Source: Monilinia fructicola (Eukaryota > Ascomycota > Leotiomycetes > Helotiales > Sclerotiniaceae). Taken from it: a DNA stretch of 64,000 nt. The notes under the pieces were generated by a model, which had not been told where the DNA came from, ran no database searches, and was given only the letters and a program-made list of their open reading frames with translations. Below, piece after piece: positions 50,020 to 61,196 of the stretch. How positions within the stretch are numbered: the first letter of the stretch is position 1; each line of letters opens with the position of its first letter. The DNA is taken from contig VICG01000011.1 in the NCBI GenBank assembly GCA_008692225.1, positions 2,158,501-2,222,500 on the forward strand, in the 5' to 3' direction. The position numbers and the translations under genes were made by a program.

Positions 50020-52902
50020 TGCTCCAATGTTGTGAGTATGCAGAGAAAGAATGAAAAGATGAAAACTTTTTGAGACGCGTGGGACAATGGGAGGGGGAGC
50101 ATGTCCAAGTTACATATGTATGCAATGGAAAGCCAAGGCTTGACATTCTAGAAAATTAATTCAATCCATATAGGGTGCCTCACATATTTTCGGACGAATC
50201 GATTGGGTGGGAAACGATAAGTGAGCTGTACAAACCCTGATAAGATTAAGAATTCATGAAGATGGAAATGTTTAGCCAGAGTTTAATGATCTTCACTGGT
50301 TTGTGGCAGATAAGCGTCCTGGTTGGTTCCTTCTTGGCGAATCTTTATCAGGAAGGTATTTAGGTTCAAGGAGTGAGTGGAGCAACATTGAAGCAAGCAA
50401 TGAGAGTTACAGTGTGAGGATTACTACTGTACTCAGTGTACTGTATGAGATGTGGAAATGTGGAAATGTGGAAATCTAGCGGACGCTCCGATTGCCATGT
50501 CTCCCAATTGGCCGAAGGAGGGACAGGATTAACTCTGGCAAGGGACCATGGCAAGGTGGTACTGTACTGTACAGAGAGAGTATAAACGAAAGAGAATACC
50601 CCAGGCTGGGGTAATCATTGGCGATATGGTCGATTATAGATTTGATCGGCCCACGCCGTTCACCACGCTTCGAAGAGCTACTGCGACTACGATACGGAGT
50701 ACTAGTCTACTACTGTACCTCACCACCCATGGAATATAGTCCGGCCTTGTTCGACGGAGTTGGTTCTAGATTGAAGCTTGATAGACAAGGTTCGGGAGAC
50801 GGTGGTGATACAACATGTAAGCCACATCCAACTTGTCGACATGAGAATCGTAAGAACCCTGGAAGAGAGGTTCGTATTTGTTTTGCTATTAGATGCTGAA
50901 ATAAAGGGGGACGGAAAAGATACTGGTTTGAGTGGACTTTGGAGTACGACGCAACAGTTGGAAAGAAGAACCACGGAATGGTATCATGCGGAAGGGCGGA
51001 GTAACGGCTCATGTTGTGAAGAGAAAACGAGGGAACACTGACTGACTGATGATTGACTGATGCTTGATTGACTGGTGATTGACTGATGATTGACATATCC
51101 TGATAAAGGTAACGAGATCATGTTTGTCAAAGCAGTGACTGAAAGCTTGACGTGCAAGGATTAGTTCTAATTTAACCGTGCGACTAATAATTAGATGATA
51201 ACTTGATTAGCGATAAGGTCAAGAAGTGGCGTGGGGATATCATCACGTGGTTTAATATCAGTTGCACAGCACTTTGTAATTAGGTTCGTGTTATCTGTGT
51301 TCCATGTAAAAAGAAGTGGACACGTTGGATTGAAGTTTTGAACCGCTCGTTGGAAATCATCTAATGCTGGGTGCCATCGACCCATGGAACTTGGAGGATT
51401 TGGAAACTTCTGCTGTAGCCTCCAGCTGTATCAAACAACCCCGCTGCTAATATCCACCTACATGCCCAGTTGGGTCCAATAATGACTCCAATCCTGTTTT
51501 TCTTTACCCTTTACTGTATGTGAAAGGATGACAGGCCTCATCATTAGATAAAGATAAAAGGTTACGTATTAGATAAGGTGTCAAAATCAAGAAGAGCTCA
51601 TCTATATATAGTCCTAAGCGAAGTGTGGTATTCGAGCTTAAGGATACTCTTGTCGTATTCCTTTGATCTGCCGAAGTCTTTCTAGCTCTTGAGGAAAAAT
51701 AGACGAGAATCTTTCTTGGTCAGTTGAATACTTCATTGTTGTTCAGCGGCAGCTTAGATGATGGGAGCCGAGAACATCGGTTGTTATCTTTTCAGACAGA
51801 AGAATCGGACTTTTCTAGACTTGGTATGGAAGACCATTGGCGCCAAGGAAGCTTGTCTTGAATTTGGCGTTGAACAGAGAGAGAATCAACAACTCAAATC
51901 CAACGACATTAAACATCTCAATGGCACGTAGTTGGATTTCTTACTCGAAGAAACTCTTCTCCGGGTAGTATAGGATGTGTCGCCCAATCTGGCGGTTTCA
52001 CGGATCCATCATCTCGCCGTCTTTTCCATCCATCTTTTTTCTAAACACGTGGTGGCGAGTATCCTTTTTGTTGAAGATTAAGTTCTTCCTATTCCAAGGT
52101 TCCTTCCACTTGAATTTCTCTAGCTGGAATGTTGCTCCTTCAACTTTTGGCAAACCAAGCCTAAGTGTGCTAAGGAGCCAACAGGGTTTATATGGATAAA
52201 TCCACAAAGCTTGGTTGGGTTTTTTGAACTTTCAAGTGGAAGTTTCATAAAACAAATAAATTAGCATGCTTTCATGGACGCATACCTCCCTAAAACTTTT
52301 AGCAATCAAATTTTCTCTACCTCGCGCGAAACTGCTTGACTTCGCGCTTAAGCTTGAGCTTGATACATACCGAATAGTCGAATATTCGAGCACTTTAGAC
52401 ATAATAGGATGTCTTTAGCGCATCTGGACAACCTTGAAAGTAACTAAACGTTAGGATTCGCCGGAAGTTCTATTTATTTACTCTATCAGTTCAATAAATC
52501 CAATTGTTCGTTTCATGATATCAGTTGTTTGTGCTATCATTGTTCTATAGTTCTATAGACGCAGCCTTGCTAACCTTATTGGAGGCTCGAGAAGAAAAGG
52601 GGGAGGAAGCATAGAAGTAACCGAGTGAAGTTATTCAAACGAAATTATGGGTAATTCCGCGTGAAGAAGTCCAATACGGTTTTGATAATTCTGATTGATT
52701 GGTTGATACGGCAGTACGGTGAAGTATCATGAAATTCAGTGAATTTTTTTGCGCCCCATCTGCATATATAAGTAGCAAAAGTCGCACATCAAGCGAAGCG
52801 TCCATTAATTTCACTTTTTCCTTTCACTATCTTGAGAACTTTTTTAAACCGAATTTTTCAAGTTGGTTTTCAGTTGTTTCACTATTCTCCGCAGTATCAA
52901 CA
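50020..52902. other. Intergenic region between permease and 2EXR-like gene
   Basis: No supportable gene in 2.9 kb. Near the permease start are TACTGTAC words (50425, 50560, 50565) and a TACGGAGTA (50693). A degenerate TGATTGAC repeat is at about 51040-51095. An alternative in-frame ATG at 52729 would extend the next gene into this region. Confidence 0.55.
51040..51095 (+). repeat. Degenerate TGATTGAC tandem repeat
   Basis: Five to six imperfect units of TGATTGAC(TGA) in tandem. Simple repeat between genes. Confidence 0.7.
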
Positions 52903-54105
52903 ATGCAACAACGTCGCAAAAGAGATGCTATGTCCTCTTATTACCCCCCAAAGAAGCGTATATGCTTGAATCTGCATGACTATTCCATACCTCACGCTAC
53001 CGAGACCAAGACAACCCTCAATACACTGTCATTGGCCATGATTGTAGAGTCATCGTCAAGCCTTACTGTCCAACAGAATCCAATCTACTCTATATTAGTA
53101 TGATTCACCCTTCCTGATTTCAAAAGCTCCACAGTGCATAATGCTGACAAAGAGCAGTCTACTGAGCAATTTCAAGGTCCATTGGATCATTTCTATTTAT
53201 TTCCTTGGCTTCCCAAAGAGCTGCAACTTCAAATATGGAAGATTGCTGCTGCAGACATCGATGCACAAATCATCACAATATCCAGCGACACTGAGCGTGC
53301 AAAATCATCGCAGCAAGCCAACCAATACCATCAAGGTAGTGCATACATACAAAGCGAAACCATTTTCCTCAGAGCACAATACATTGTACCAAACATCCTC
53401 CACGCCTGTGGAGATGCCAGAGAAATGGCTCTTAAATATTACCGGCCAGTCTTTGCTCGCGAAATAGGGGGTGCGCCTATTTACATCGCCATAGACGAAT
53501 GTCGTGTTCCCGATACATTTCTTTTCAACAATCTTACTGCTCTACAAATGCTACGCTCGCGCACCCAAAAACTTCAGAATCATGAATAACGATATGGATT
53601 TCATCACGTCTGCAATTGTGTGTACGAATATCGACAAGCAGCCCTACAAGAACCCTCAAAATCTCCGCTGGATCACGTCGTCACTTCGAGCACTCGACAA
53701 GCTCTGGATCGCAGAAGAGGAACCGTGTACTTGTGAAAGGCATTACAGGGCGAGATCAAGGGCCTTGAATCTTATACAATATATACTCGCAGATGTCATG
53801 ATCTCACAATATACTACATTCAAACAAAAGCAAACTCTCGCTCGCTATACTACTCATACTGAAGCCATCAAATGTGTGGGAGATCCAGATTATTGTTTTA
53901 CAAAGTGGGGCTTCAGGGTTCCCGAGGTCAAAGCCACGTCTGTTAATCAGCTGAAATGGATCGCTGGGCAGGTTGTTGGACGAAGGTATGTTTGCACTTG
54001 AGTGCCTTTGGAGACTTTGGCGGCTAATTATATCATCAAAGGGAACAATCTCGTGTTACTCTTGAGTATCTTGAGATTATTCTAAAGGAGAGTCTCATGG
54101 ACTAG
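52903..54105 (+). CDS. 2EXR-domain-like hypothetical protein, one frame break
   Basis: Protein of unknown function with an N-terminal 2EXR-type motif, a family strongly expanded in filamentous fungi: FYLFPWLPKELQLQIWKIAA, later ILHACGDAREMALKYYRPVF and DTFLFNNLTALQML. I propose exons 52903-53097, 53158-53985 and 54042-54105. The first intron (60 bp) has a GCTGAC branch and restores a continuous frame; the last gives RREQSRVTLEYLEII at the C-terminus. The middle exon changes frame: the first part ends at a TAA (53587-53589), while the continuation (NNDMDFITSAIV, then NLRWITSSLRALDKLWIAEE) is one base on. Skipping one base near 53582 gives 361 residues. No GT-AG intron of the right phase explains this. 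Either a pseudogene, a sequence error or a shift. ATG 52729 is an alternative start, adding 58 residues. Confidence 0.55.
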
Positions 54106-54918
54106 ACCCACTGGTGGGACAGTGTCAGAACGAGCGATGCCATGGTACGAGGAAAGATGACCTCTGGATCATTCAAGATGTGTTTGCACATTTAAATATT
54201 GCACAGGGCAACGCGGAAATGCATTTACTTCTCAGGATGATATATGCGGTAAGAGCACAGGAGAACAAGTAGAAATGATGGAGAATCAAAGTGGATATTC
54301 GGTTCTACCATGAAAAATTCATCCAAATGTAGCCACTTTAGAACCAATAAAGTTCTATGCGTCCTTCATCCTCAATCTTCCATTTCTCCTCTGCCGTAGT
54401 ATCATATTTACGTGAGCTATGGGCATCCATGGAACCTCAGATAGGTCTGCCAAGCTCAATCAGCTTTACTTTTGGCGAAGTAGAAATTCCCGAAACGATA
54501 AAGGTTCAAGGGGATAGTTCGCCGCCAGTGCACACTCTCATTCTCGTTCCCATTGTCTTGAATAGAATGTCGAGATTCTTCGGTTCAATTGGGATGTCAC
54601 AATCTTCCTATTCATGAGAGTGTCTTGGCTTCACTCATGTTGCAGGCATTTTATATAGTGAAGGGAATGCTATCCTATGCCACTCGTGTAGTGCTCAATC
54701 TTTCTTTTTCGTTCACTCATTGTGACTACAACCTGTTGTATTTCCTGATGTCAGGGCGCGATATTCTTATGCAGCGACGAGTATGTCACAATATATTATC
54801 ACCATGCACGCTAGAGGTTACTGGTTTATGAATGAGTGTATAGATAAGAATCCTCCTTCAGAAATTCCTTTTCTCTTGAGTTTCTTATTCTAGTACTCTA
54901 CATCTGATATAATCGGTT
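54106..54918. other. Intergenic region between convergent genes
   Basis: Two overlapping short frames (54357-54617 and 54589-54831) have ATG or near-ATG starts but no recognisable domain, so I do not call them. Confidence 0.5.
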
Positions 54919-55713
54919 TCATTGGCCAAGCTGACACAATATGGCTTCTGATTTCAAACAATGTTCTTGAAAAGGAAGGTCAATATGCTCCAGCAACTCA
55001 TTTAACGTTACAAATGAGATCTCACAATTCAAACAGCTCGTGGCACGAATTTTCGCTGAATCCAGGATCGCCAATTTTCGATATTCAGATACGCCTTCGA
55101 AGCCTTCTTCATGAATACCCAAGTGCTCTTTGAAAGCATCCAATGTTCTAAACTTCCGTCCACATCCACCGATCTTGTGCGGCAAGCTTTTGCACCAAAG
55201 CTTACCTTCAAAATGCAAGAGGTCCCTCCTATGTAGCTCAAATATCCACTCCAAGCAACCTGCAGCTTTAATAGACCTCAAGTGTTCTCGAAGTGCATAC
55301 TTCCTTGAAAATTCTCGGCCGCACCGCCAATGTCCCTTGAGATTCTCACGATCCTCATGATCCCCACAAATTAATATTTTACCATTGAGATGCAAAAGCT
55401 CATGGCGACGACACTCTTTGAGTCTGGAGAACCCCTTTATGCAGGTGCTACACTTATATGGTCTCTCATTTGTATGAGTCCTGGCGTGTTCACGTAGTGT
55501 AGTCCCTCGTGTAAACGTCTTCGAACAAATGTCGCAACGATGAGGGTTGCCTTTCATTCTTGGTTTTTTAGCACTGGGTATGCTTCCAGAGCGGGGTATT
55601 GTAGGTGCCAGTAGAAGTTCATGAGGTATGGCAGATGACGTTTGACTGTTTGAGAGTGCTGGGAAGTCTGAGGTTGCAGACTCTAATTGCCTTTCCGCAT
55701 CACGAGCATACAT
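54919..55713 (-). CDS. C2H2 zinc-finger protein
   Basis: Probable DNA-binding regulator, 264 residues from the ATG at 55713. Two canonical fingers: C60-X2-C63-X12-H76-X3-H80 (HRCDICSKTFTRGTTLREHA) and C88-X2-C91-X12-H104-X3-H108 (YKCSTCIKGFSRLKECRRHE), joined by the classic THTNERPY-type linker. Three divergent fingers follow: around C131/H144, C174-X9-C184-X12-H197-X3-H201, and C227-X2-C230-X12-H243-X7-H251. A basic stretch (SAKKPRMKGNPHR) before finger 1 may serve nuclear import. Directly upstream, in the same frame, a 75-codon open frame ends in TGA two codons before this ATG. The true N-terminus may therefore be longer, through an intron I could not place confidently. Confidence 0.75.
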   Translation of the reverse strand: MYARDAERQLESATSDFPALSNSQTSSAIPHELLLAPTIPRSGSIPSAKKPRMKGNPHRCDICSKTFTRGTTLREHARTHTNERPYKCSTCIKGFSRLKECRRHELLHLNGKILICGDHEDRENLKGHWRCGREFSRKYALREHLRSIKAAGCLEWIFELHRRDLLHFEGKLWCKSLPHKIGGCGRKFRTLDAFKEHLGIHEEGFEGVSEYRKLAILDSAKIRATSCLNCEISFVTLNELLEHIDLPFQEHCLKSEAILCQLGQ

Positions 55714-55716
55714 TGG

Positions 55717-55944
55717 TCATAAGCTTGTAGAGCTACTATCGTTCAATACTCGTTCTTCTTTCACGAATCTTTCAGTAGATGAGAGATAAAGATGGCTAGG
55801 TCTTCCTCGATCAGGTGGTGGGGTCGCAGCGGGTGGTATTCTCTGAGCAACATGAACAGGCAGTTCAGTGGAAGTCTTGTGTGTTAATGCGCTGGGATCC
55901 TTCTGAAAATAGGGATGAAAGATACCATAAGAATAATTCACCAT
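55717..55944 (-). other. In-frame upstream open frame of the zinc-finger gene
   Basis: 75 codons from ATG 55944 (MVNYSYGIFHPYFQKD, Pro/Ser-rich afterwards) ending in TGA, then CCA and the zinc-finger ATG, all in one frame. The Pro/Ser-rich composition matches the N-terminal part of the zinc-finger protein. A GTAGCT donor at about 55735 with a TCAG acceptor about 68 bp on would remove the stop in the right phase, but both the donor and the branch spacing are poor. Alternatives are a nonsense mutation, a uORF or readthrough. Confidence 0.4.
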
Positions 55945-56059
55945 GATTGCTTGATGATGGCTCGTGGATTTGATTGAGCTTCTGGAAATATAAACGCTTT
56001 GTTGTTATATCAGCTATGTGTTGGTTTGAATGAGGATCACCTTGAATTGGTATCAAATA

Positions 56060-57275
56060 TGCGTCGCCTTCAGTAATCAGCAGCCTTATTGCTGTTACAC
56101 ACTTTCGAGAACCAAGGCGATGCATGCCTCCCTTGAATCATACTAGGTACTCGTGAAAACGTATCGCCAGAAAAAACAATGTTGCATTCGATGCATGATT
56201 TGCATTTTCTCAGCTTGGCAAACCTTCGATTTTTGGACCTCCGCGTCCAATGACATTAATAGTTGGTAAGCCGGTGCGTGGCACAAATCATGGAAGTGAA
56301 ATATGGCGATGCAGAACTTCGACTGTAGAAGATATCTTGGCATTCGTACCTGCCAGCCCTTTTGTCACCCTGTCTACCCAGGTACTTATCTAGTGATATC
56401 TCGAAATTTTCATCGCCAGACCAGAAAATTCAAAGGCGATGCACGATTTTCTTTGATCATCGCAATAAAATATCGAGAGCTAGAGCCAAGCTACTCAGTC
56501 TCCAAGCGAAGGTGCCTTGTAGGTTTGAGATACATGGGCATGAACGCGTACCATTCACATTAACCTGACAGAACTTGAGCTTGGCGTTTCTCGAGTTGAC
56601 GGCCCATACTCATTAATCGTTAGTGATTGTCCAATGTCCAATGTTCGGATTCGATTTGACTATTAAATTGATACCTGTGTTTGACCCTCGGAATTTCATA
56701 TGAAATATCAGCCAGCTTAAGCCTGAGACATTGTGAAGGCAAGTGCCGACAAGATGTGGATGGTTGATGGAACATTTGACATTGCTGATTACTACCAGGT
56801 AGTTCTGGTCTGTACAACATCAACCTGAGTCCCGGTCAATGATTTTGTACAAACTAGCTCACACCTTCTACAGTTGACGCCGCAGTAACTTCCGGGTTCT
56901 TCAAACGCTCAGGATGGTCAAATGCATCGCCCTTCCATCTCGCTTCCGACAGATGTACCGACCATGAAATGTCTTGAGAATGCATCGCCTGTTGGATTTC
57001 CGTGGCATATTGCTATATCGTGATATGCACCCTCAATGAGTTTTTATCATAACTTTACATTGCCTTCTGTCCGATTCTACCGGGAAGTTGATATCGATGC
57101 TCGAATTCACATCGCCTTTTCACCTCTGCATCAAATTAGTTTTTGTACAATCCCGCTTTAGTACAGTTAGAATGGCCCTGTTAAGAAACATGGCGACGCA
57201 GTTTATTTTCATATCTGGCGATGCAGTACACTTTCGCATCTGGCGATGCAATTTACTTTCGTATCTGGCAACGCC
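56060..57275. repeat. Dispersed GGCGATGCA word cluster
   Basis: Seven exact copies of GGCGATGCA or its complement TGCATCGCC lie in 1.2 kb: plus at 56116, 56305, 56435, 57217 and 57242, minus at 56923 and 56981. Several one-mismatch or partial copies are near 56060, 56163, 56411, 57109, 57191 and 57266. A given 9-mer is expected about once per 131 kb when both strands are counted. The region has no supportable gene. It may be a decayed minisatellite or a cluster of binding sites. Confidence 0.8.
57191..57275 (+). repeat. 25-bp tandem minisatellite
   Basis: Three full units and part of a fourth begin at 57191, 57216, 57241 and 57266, an exact 25-bp period. Each starts TGGCG(A)TGCA-like and ends TTTCNTATC or a close variant. 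It is the ordered core of the GGCGATGCA cluster. Confidence 0.9.
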
Positions 57276-59201
57276 TTGAGTAAAAGCAGCTCAAAGATTT
57301 GGGAATGCAGACATATATCTCGTTCGATTTCTTGTTTAACTTCTTCTCTCATTTTAGACTCAAGAGAAAACTCTACCTTACCAAAACCTCCTGGAACATA
57401 ACCCGTACTTGACTCGAATATTTTCGATCACCAATTTTTCCCCCATCACCTTCATCAAGTCTTTCTTATCTGAGCTCGGCATTATCCTCATTAAGATTAG
57501 CATTCTTAGTTTTGTCGACAGAACAGTCTTTCATTAAAGTATTGAAACTCTCATCAATCCGATACTCTTCAAGACATCAAGTGTGAGCTGCATCATCCGT
57601 TCAGTCAGCTTGAGAGAATCTGCATTGTCAAAACATGCCACCCATCCAATCTCAAACTACTTGCAACCCTGACGTCATCGCAACTGTAGTGTATAGAGTC
57701 ATTATGGTCTTCGTGAGTCTCACATATATTTGGAGAAAATACCGACAACCACTCAGAACAGATGACCGCAAGTATCACCTACTCTCTCATCATAGACCTT
57801 TCTAATTGCTTTTGTATATAGTGCACCAACTGGCTGAACTTCTCGCTGTACGAACATCCACAATCCAAGGAGATTCCGAGGAAACTCGCAAATTCATTCC
57901 CACTGAAGCGGTTGACTTGAACAATATCGCACAGTTCATGCTGGCATTAGAGACGGTTGCGTCGATGGAATTGGGTATGGATGGTGGCGGCACTTCAGTT
58001 TCTCCCTCCATGACCCTCGAACTTCAGCAAGGCCAAACCTAGAACTCCAACGGCAAAGTGGCGACAAATCAAGACGAGAACGATGAAATTTACAATACCC
58101 TTTACATGAATGTTTTGCGGTATGGCGGTACTGCGGTGTTACGGTTGGTCTCATTAAGATTGTTCGGATGTAGTAGACTGCTATGGGAAATCAAGGGGCT
58201 GTCTGCTGAGCTCATGGGTCTGGGTTATCTTCTTTGATGACCAGTAAACCTTCCATGATCAACAATCAGACTTTTTTTTTCTTTGGGAGCTCATGCCAAG
58301 GCGTTGAATGTGCGAAATCATGTGTTTTTAAGAAGGCATGATGCATCTTTCAGTTTGTTTATCTCTTTACTTTTTACCCCTTGCCATGTGAATCTCTTGA
58401 TCTTGTCATCGGAGACACAAGGGAGGACGCAATTAATACCTAGTTTCTTGAGGACTTGAGCTGTTAATTCTGTTGTGCTGAGCTCTCTGGACGAAAAGAA
58501 AACTTCCCTTTGACATGTATGTTTCAAAGTATAAACAAGTACATGAACACAGTTACGTATCGTATAGCGCATGGTAAAGAACTTTGCACAACATTCTTCA
58601 GTACATGAGAAACTATTAGACAATAAGACCGAAAATTCCTTTACAGAATGCAGAATTTACCAAGTTCAGACGAAGGATGATTCAATAGCGTTGAAGTAGT
58701 GGTCCCAGTGGACGTTAAAGAACGCTAGCGCTGGGTCATAAGACGATGACATGTGCACTGGTAAAACATTGATCATCAACACCATTTACCTAAACACCTG
58801 CGATTTAATGACTTCTTTTTGTCCCACAATATGGACACGATATGGGATGATAATGTATAAATCTATTCATTGAGACTGATAGTTATAATCACTTACCCCC
58901 TCTATATAATTCACTTTCGTCCCGAGGCGAATTCAAGATTAACCTTCTTGCTCAAAGTCTCATACGAATTGAAGAGAAGAGTACTGAGAGAGAACGACAA
59001 GGAGCGTTCGTTGCAACCGATCTTCAACTCTGCGAGGAAGGCAATAGCAAGCATCAAATCAGAGGTAGAGCAGAAGTGTACCCATAACATACAGTGAACG
59101 AAACGCGCTGAACAAAAACAGGGTGAAAATCGCATACCCAACACCTACTCAAGCTTTGAATATAAAAACTCAAGTTGAACAACCCGGAGAATTGTGAAAA
59201 A
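57276..59201. other. Intergenic region upstream of the secreted-protein gene
   Basis: No gene I can support. A frame from ATG 57635 (MPPIQSQTTCNPDVIATVVY, one membrane-like stretch) of about 55 codons, and frames at 57806-58042 and 58318-58623 (minus), might be parts of small lineage-specific genes, but splice phases do not join them cleanly. The last few hundred bases should be the promoter of the next gene. Confidence 0.4.
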
Positions 59202-59765
59202 ATGCAGCACTTGAAGTACATCATCACCCTCTTCGTCACCCTCCTCTTCCTTAATGTAGTTGGTGCCCGCCAGCACAACCGCCGACAAGCTCTGTGTTCC
59301 CCTTCTTCAGTCCCAAGCTCCTCTCCTACCACAACTCCAATACCACCTCCAGTTTCAACCCCTCCGGCGTCAACTACTACATCCCCACCAGTCAGCACCT
59401 CTCCTCCTTCGTCTCCTGGCCCACCAAACCCACCCGTCTGCAACATGCAATCCCCCGGAATCTGTCAACTCGCCACAAAATGCAAGCCCTCCAGTACCCC
59501 CCTTGTGCAAGACGCATGGATCTTTAACGCTTCATGCGATGTTATTGGTGGAACGACTGGTCTTGCTTTGTATCAAACGTGGTTCTTGGCTTCACAGTTA
59601 CCTTATGGAGTGGTGATGACGGGAAACAGTCCCACGGCATCCCCTAGCTTTCTCTATGCTGGTGGTCACTATGGAGTTGGTGGTACGGATGGTGGAAATC
59701 CGGGTTGGTGGTGCGCAATTGAGGGAGATGGCACTTATGATTGTTATGCGCTGTTCAAGTGTTAG
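59202..59765 (+). CDS. Small secreted Cys-rich protein with Pro/Ser/Thr linker
   Basis: Single-exon frame of 187 residues from ATG 59202. A clear signal peptide (MQHLKYIITLFVTLLFLNVV, cleavage after VGA) is followed by RQHNRRQALCS, where the basic RR could be a processing site. Next comes a 50-residue Pro/Ser/Thr-rich linker (SSPTTTPIPPPVSTPPASTT), likely O-glycosylated. The C-terminal domain of about 105 residues has most of the eight cysteines after the signal peptide (VCN, ICQ, KCK, SCD, WWCAIEGDGTYDCYALFKC) and is Gly/Trp-rich (YAGGHYGVGGTDGGNPGWW). I do not recognise a family. The form is that of a secreted wall-associated protein or effector-like protein; function unknown. I chose this ATG instead of the TTG nine codons upstream. 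Confidence 0.75.
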   Translation: MQHLKYIITLFVTLLFLNVVGARQHNRRQALCSPSSVPSSSPTTTPIPPPVSTPPASTTTSPPVSTSPPSSPGPPNPPVCNMQSPGICQLATKCKPSSTPLVQDAWIFNASCDVIGGTTGLALYQTWFLASQLPYGVVMTGNSPTASPSFLYAGGHYGVGGTDGGNPGWWCAIEGDGTYDCYALFKC

Positions 59766-60484
59766 GACCTGCGAGGAGGTGAAGGTACGGGAGAGGAAAG
59801 GGGAAGTTTTGCTTTTGAAACAGTAATTTACAGAACATGCTCATGTTGGTTAGTTCTAATATGCGAGGGAGCAGGAGATTGTTGGTGCCCTATCATGTAC
59901 TCCTGGTGAGCTCATAATGGGGTTGCATCTCAATCTCGTAATAGATTTGCACATTGTACTGGCCGGGATTGATCAGAGTTGGGACTGGTAGGAAACGGGC
60001 TTTTTGGATGGAGATAGCTATTATCCTGACTTTGATAGAGTCTATCACAAACTTTTCATCAAAAAAGAGAGAGAAAGAATATGCAGTGATTCCGATGATA
60101 AAAGACATCGGAGCTCTTTATAATGTGCTCCAGTACTGATAGGAACGAACATTTTCACGACTTGGCGAGCCTAATGACAGAGATCTGGCTCACTAGAGCG
60201 AGCATTCCTTGAAAGGTTGAATTGAAATCGCTCAAAGTAAAAATGAGCGAGAGTTTACATGAAAATTAGGTGGGACATGAAAAATTGCAATGATGACGGG
60301 AAGCTTCAAAGATTACCAGCATAGAAACTTCTGGAGAATTCTGTAACCCCTGGATCATTTTCGCGAGAACAACATCATCATCGCAGTTTGTTATCTTACT
60401 GTAGAACTACTCCAGGGCAGCAATCTACCAGCAGCAACCAAATCCATGACCTACGTAAGGAAGGTTACGTCACCTAAGCCTTAT

Positions 60485-60520
60485 ACTCACTCACTCACTC
60501 ACTCACTCACTCACTCACTC
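60485..60520 (+). repeat. (ACTC)9 microsatellite
   Basis: Nine perfect tandem ACTC units in intergenic DNA. Confidence 0.9.
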
Positions 60521-60856
60521 ATTCCCATAACGTAACTTACAATCAAAGGCTACCAAATTATTTGATAAAGATTAACCTTACCTACCGAAAGCTGTCTGGT
60601 TTCTGATAAAAAGACAAAGTGAATGATATAAATTGTATTTTGAATACTAGAACTTGAGGAAATGCGTACCGTCCCGAGGTCCTTATGAGTTGTATGGTTT
60701 TATGTCTGTCTTATGGCATTTATTTGACATCAAACTGCGAAAGGATCAACGCTGAGGTGAAGATTAGCGAATGATTTCATCTCATGTGCTGAAACTAACA
60801 CTTAACACTTGGAACGACTTACCTAGGAGGTAATTAACGGCATCTTACCTCTTGCC

Positions 60857-60936
60857 GATGAAGGGGATGAAGGGGATGAAGGGGGGTGTGTGTGTATGTG
60901 TGTATGTGTGTGTATGTGTATGGGTGTGTGTATGTG
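60857..60936 (+). repeat. GGGATGAA and TGTGTA repeats
   Basis: Three GGGATGAA-type units run directly into a TG-rich array with TGTGTA units. Confidence 0.85.
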
Positions 60937-61120
60937 AACTCTGTATGGCTTGATGGTTTCAGGAAAAGGAAACAATCCCCCTTCTTCTTTATAAATGGAT
61001 CGTTTCCAACATTTGATATATTTTTATAGAGATGCATATACTTTTGTTTATTTGAATACTCGTATCCGTTCTCTTATCACGCGTATTCATTTATGATTTT
61101 GTTTTTATGAATTACATATT

Positions 61121-61196
61121 TATTACATCACATCATATCATATCATACAAACATACAAACATACATACATATCAAACATATCAAACATATTTTATT
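61121..61196 (+). repeat. CATAT/CAAACATA repeats
   Basis: CATAT units followed by ACATACAA and CAAACATAT units in imperfect tandem. AT-rich simple sequence. Confidence 0.8.

Noticed and set aside
57191..57275. CRISPR-like array
   Set aside because: The 25-bp units are contiguous without unique spacers, and the genome is eukaryotic.
57635..58042. Small two-exon gene (membrane segment plus acidic tail)
   Set aside because: The only good donor and acceptor do not join in a common phase; splicing gives an early stop.
58318..58623. 101-codon minus-strand frame
   Set aside because: Non-ATG start, no recognisable domain, no supporting splice sites.
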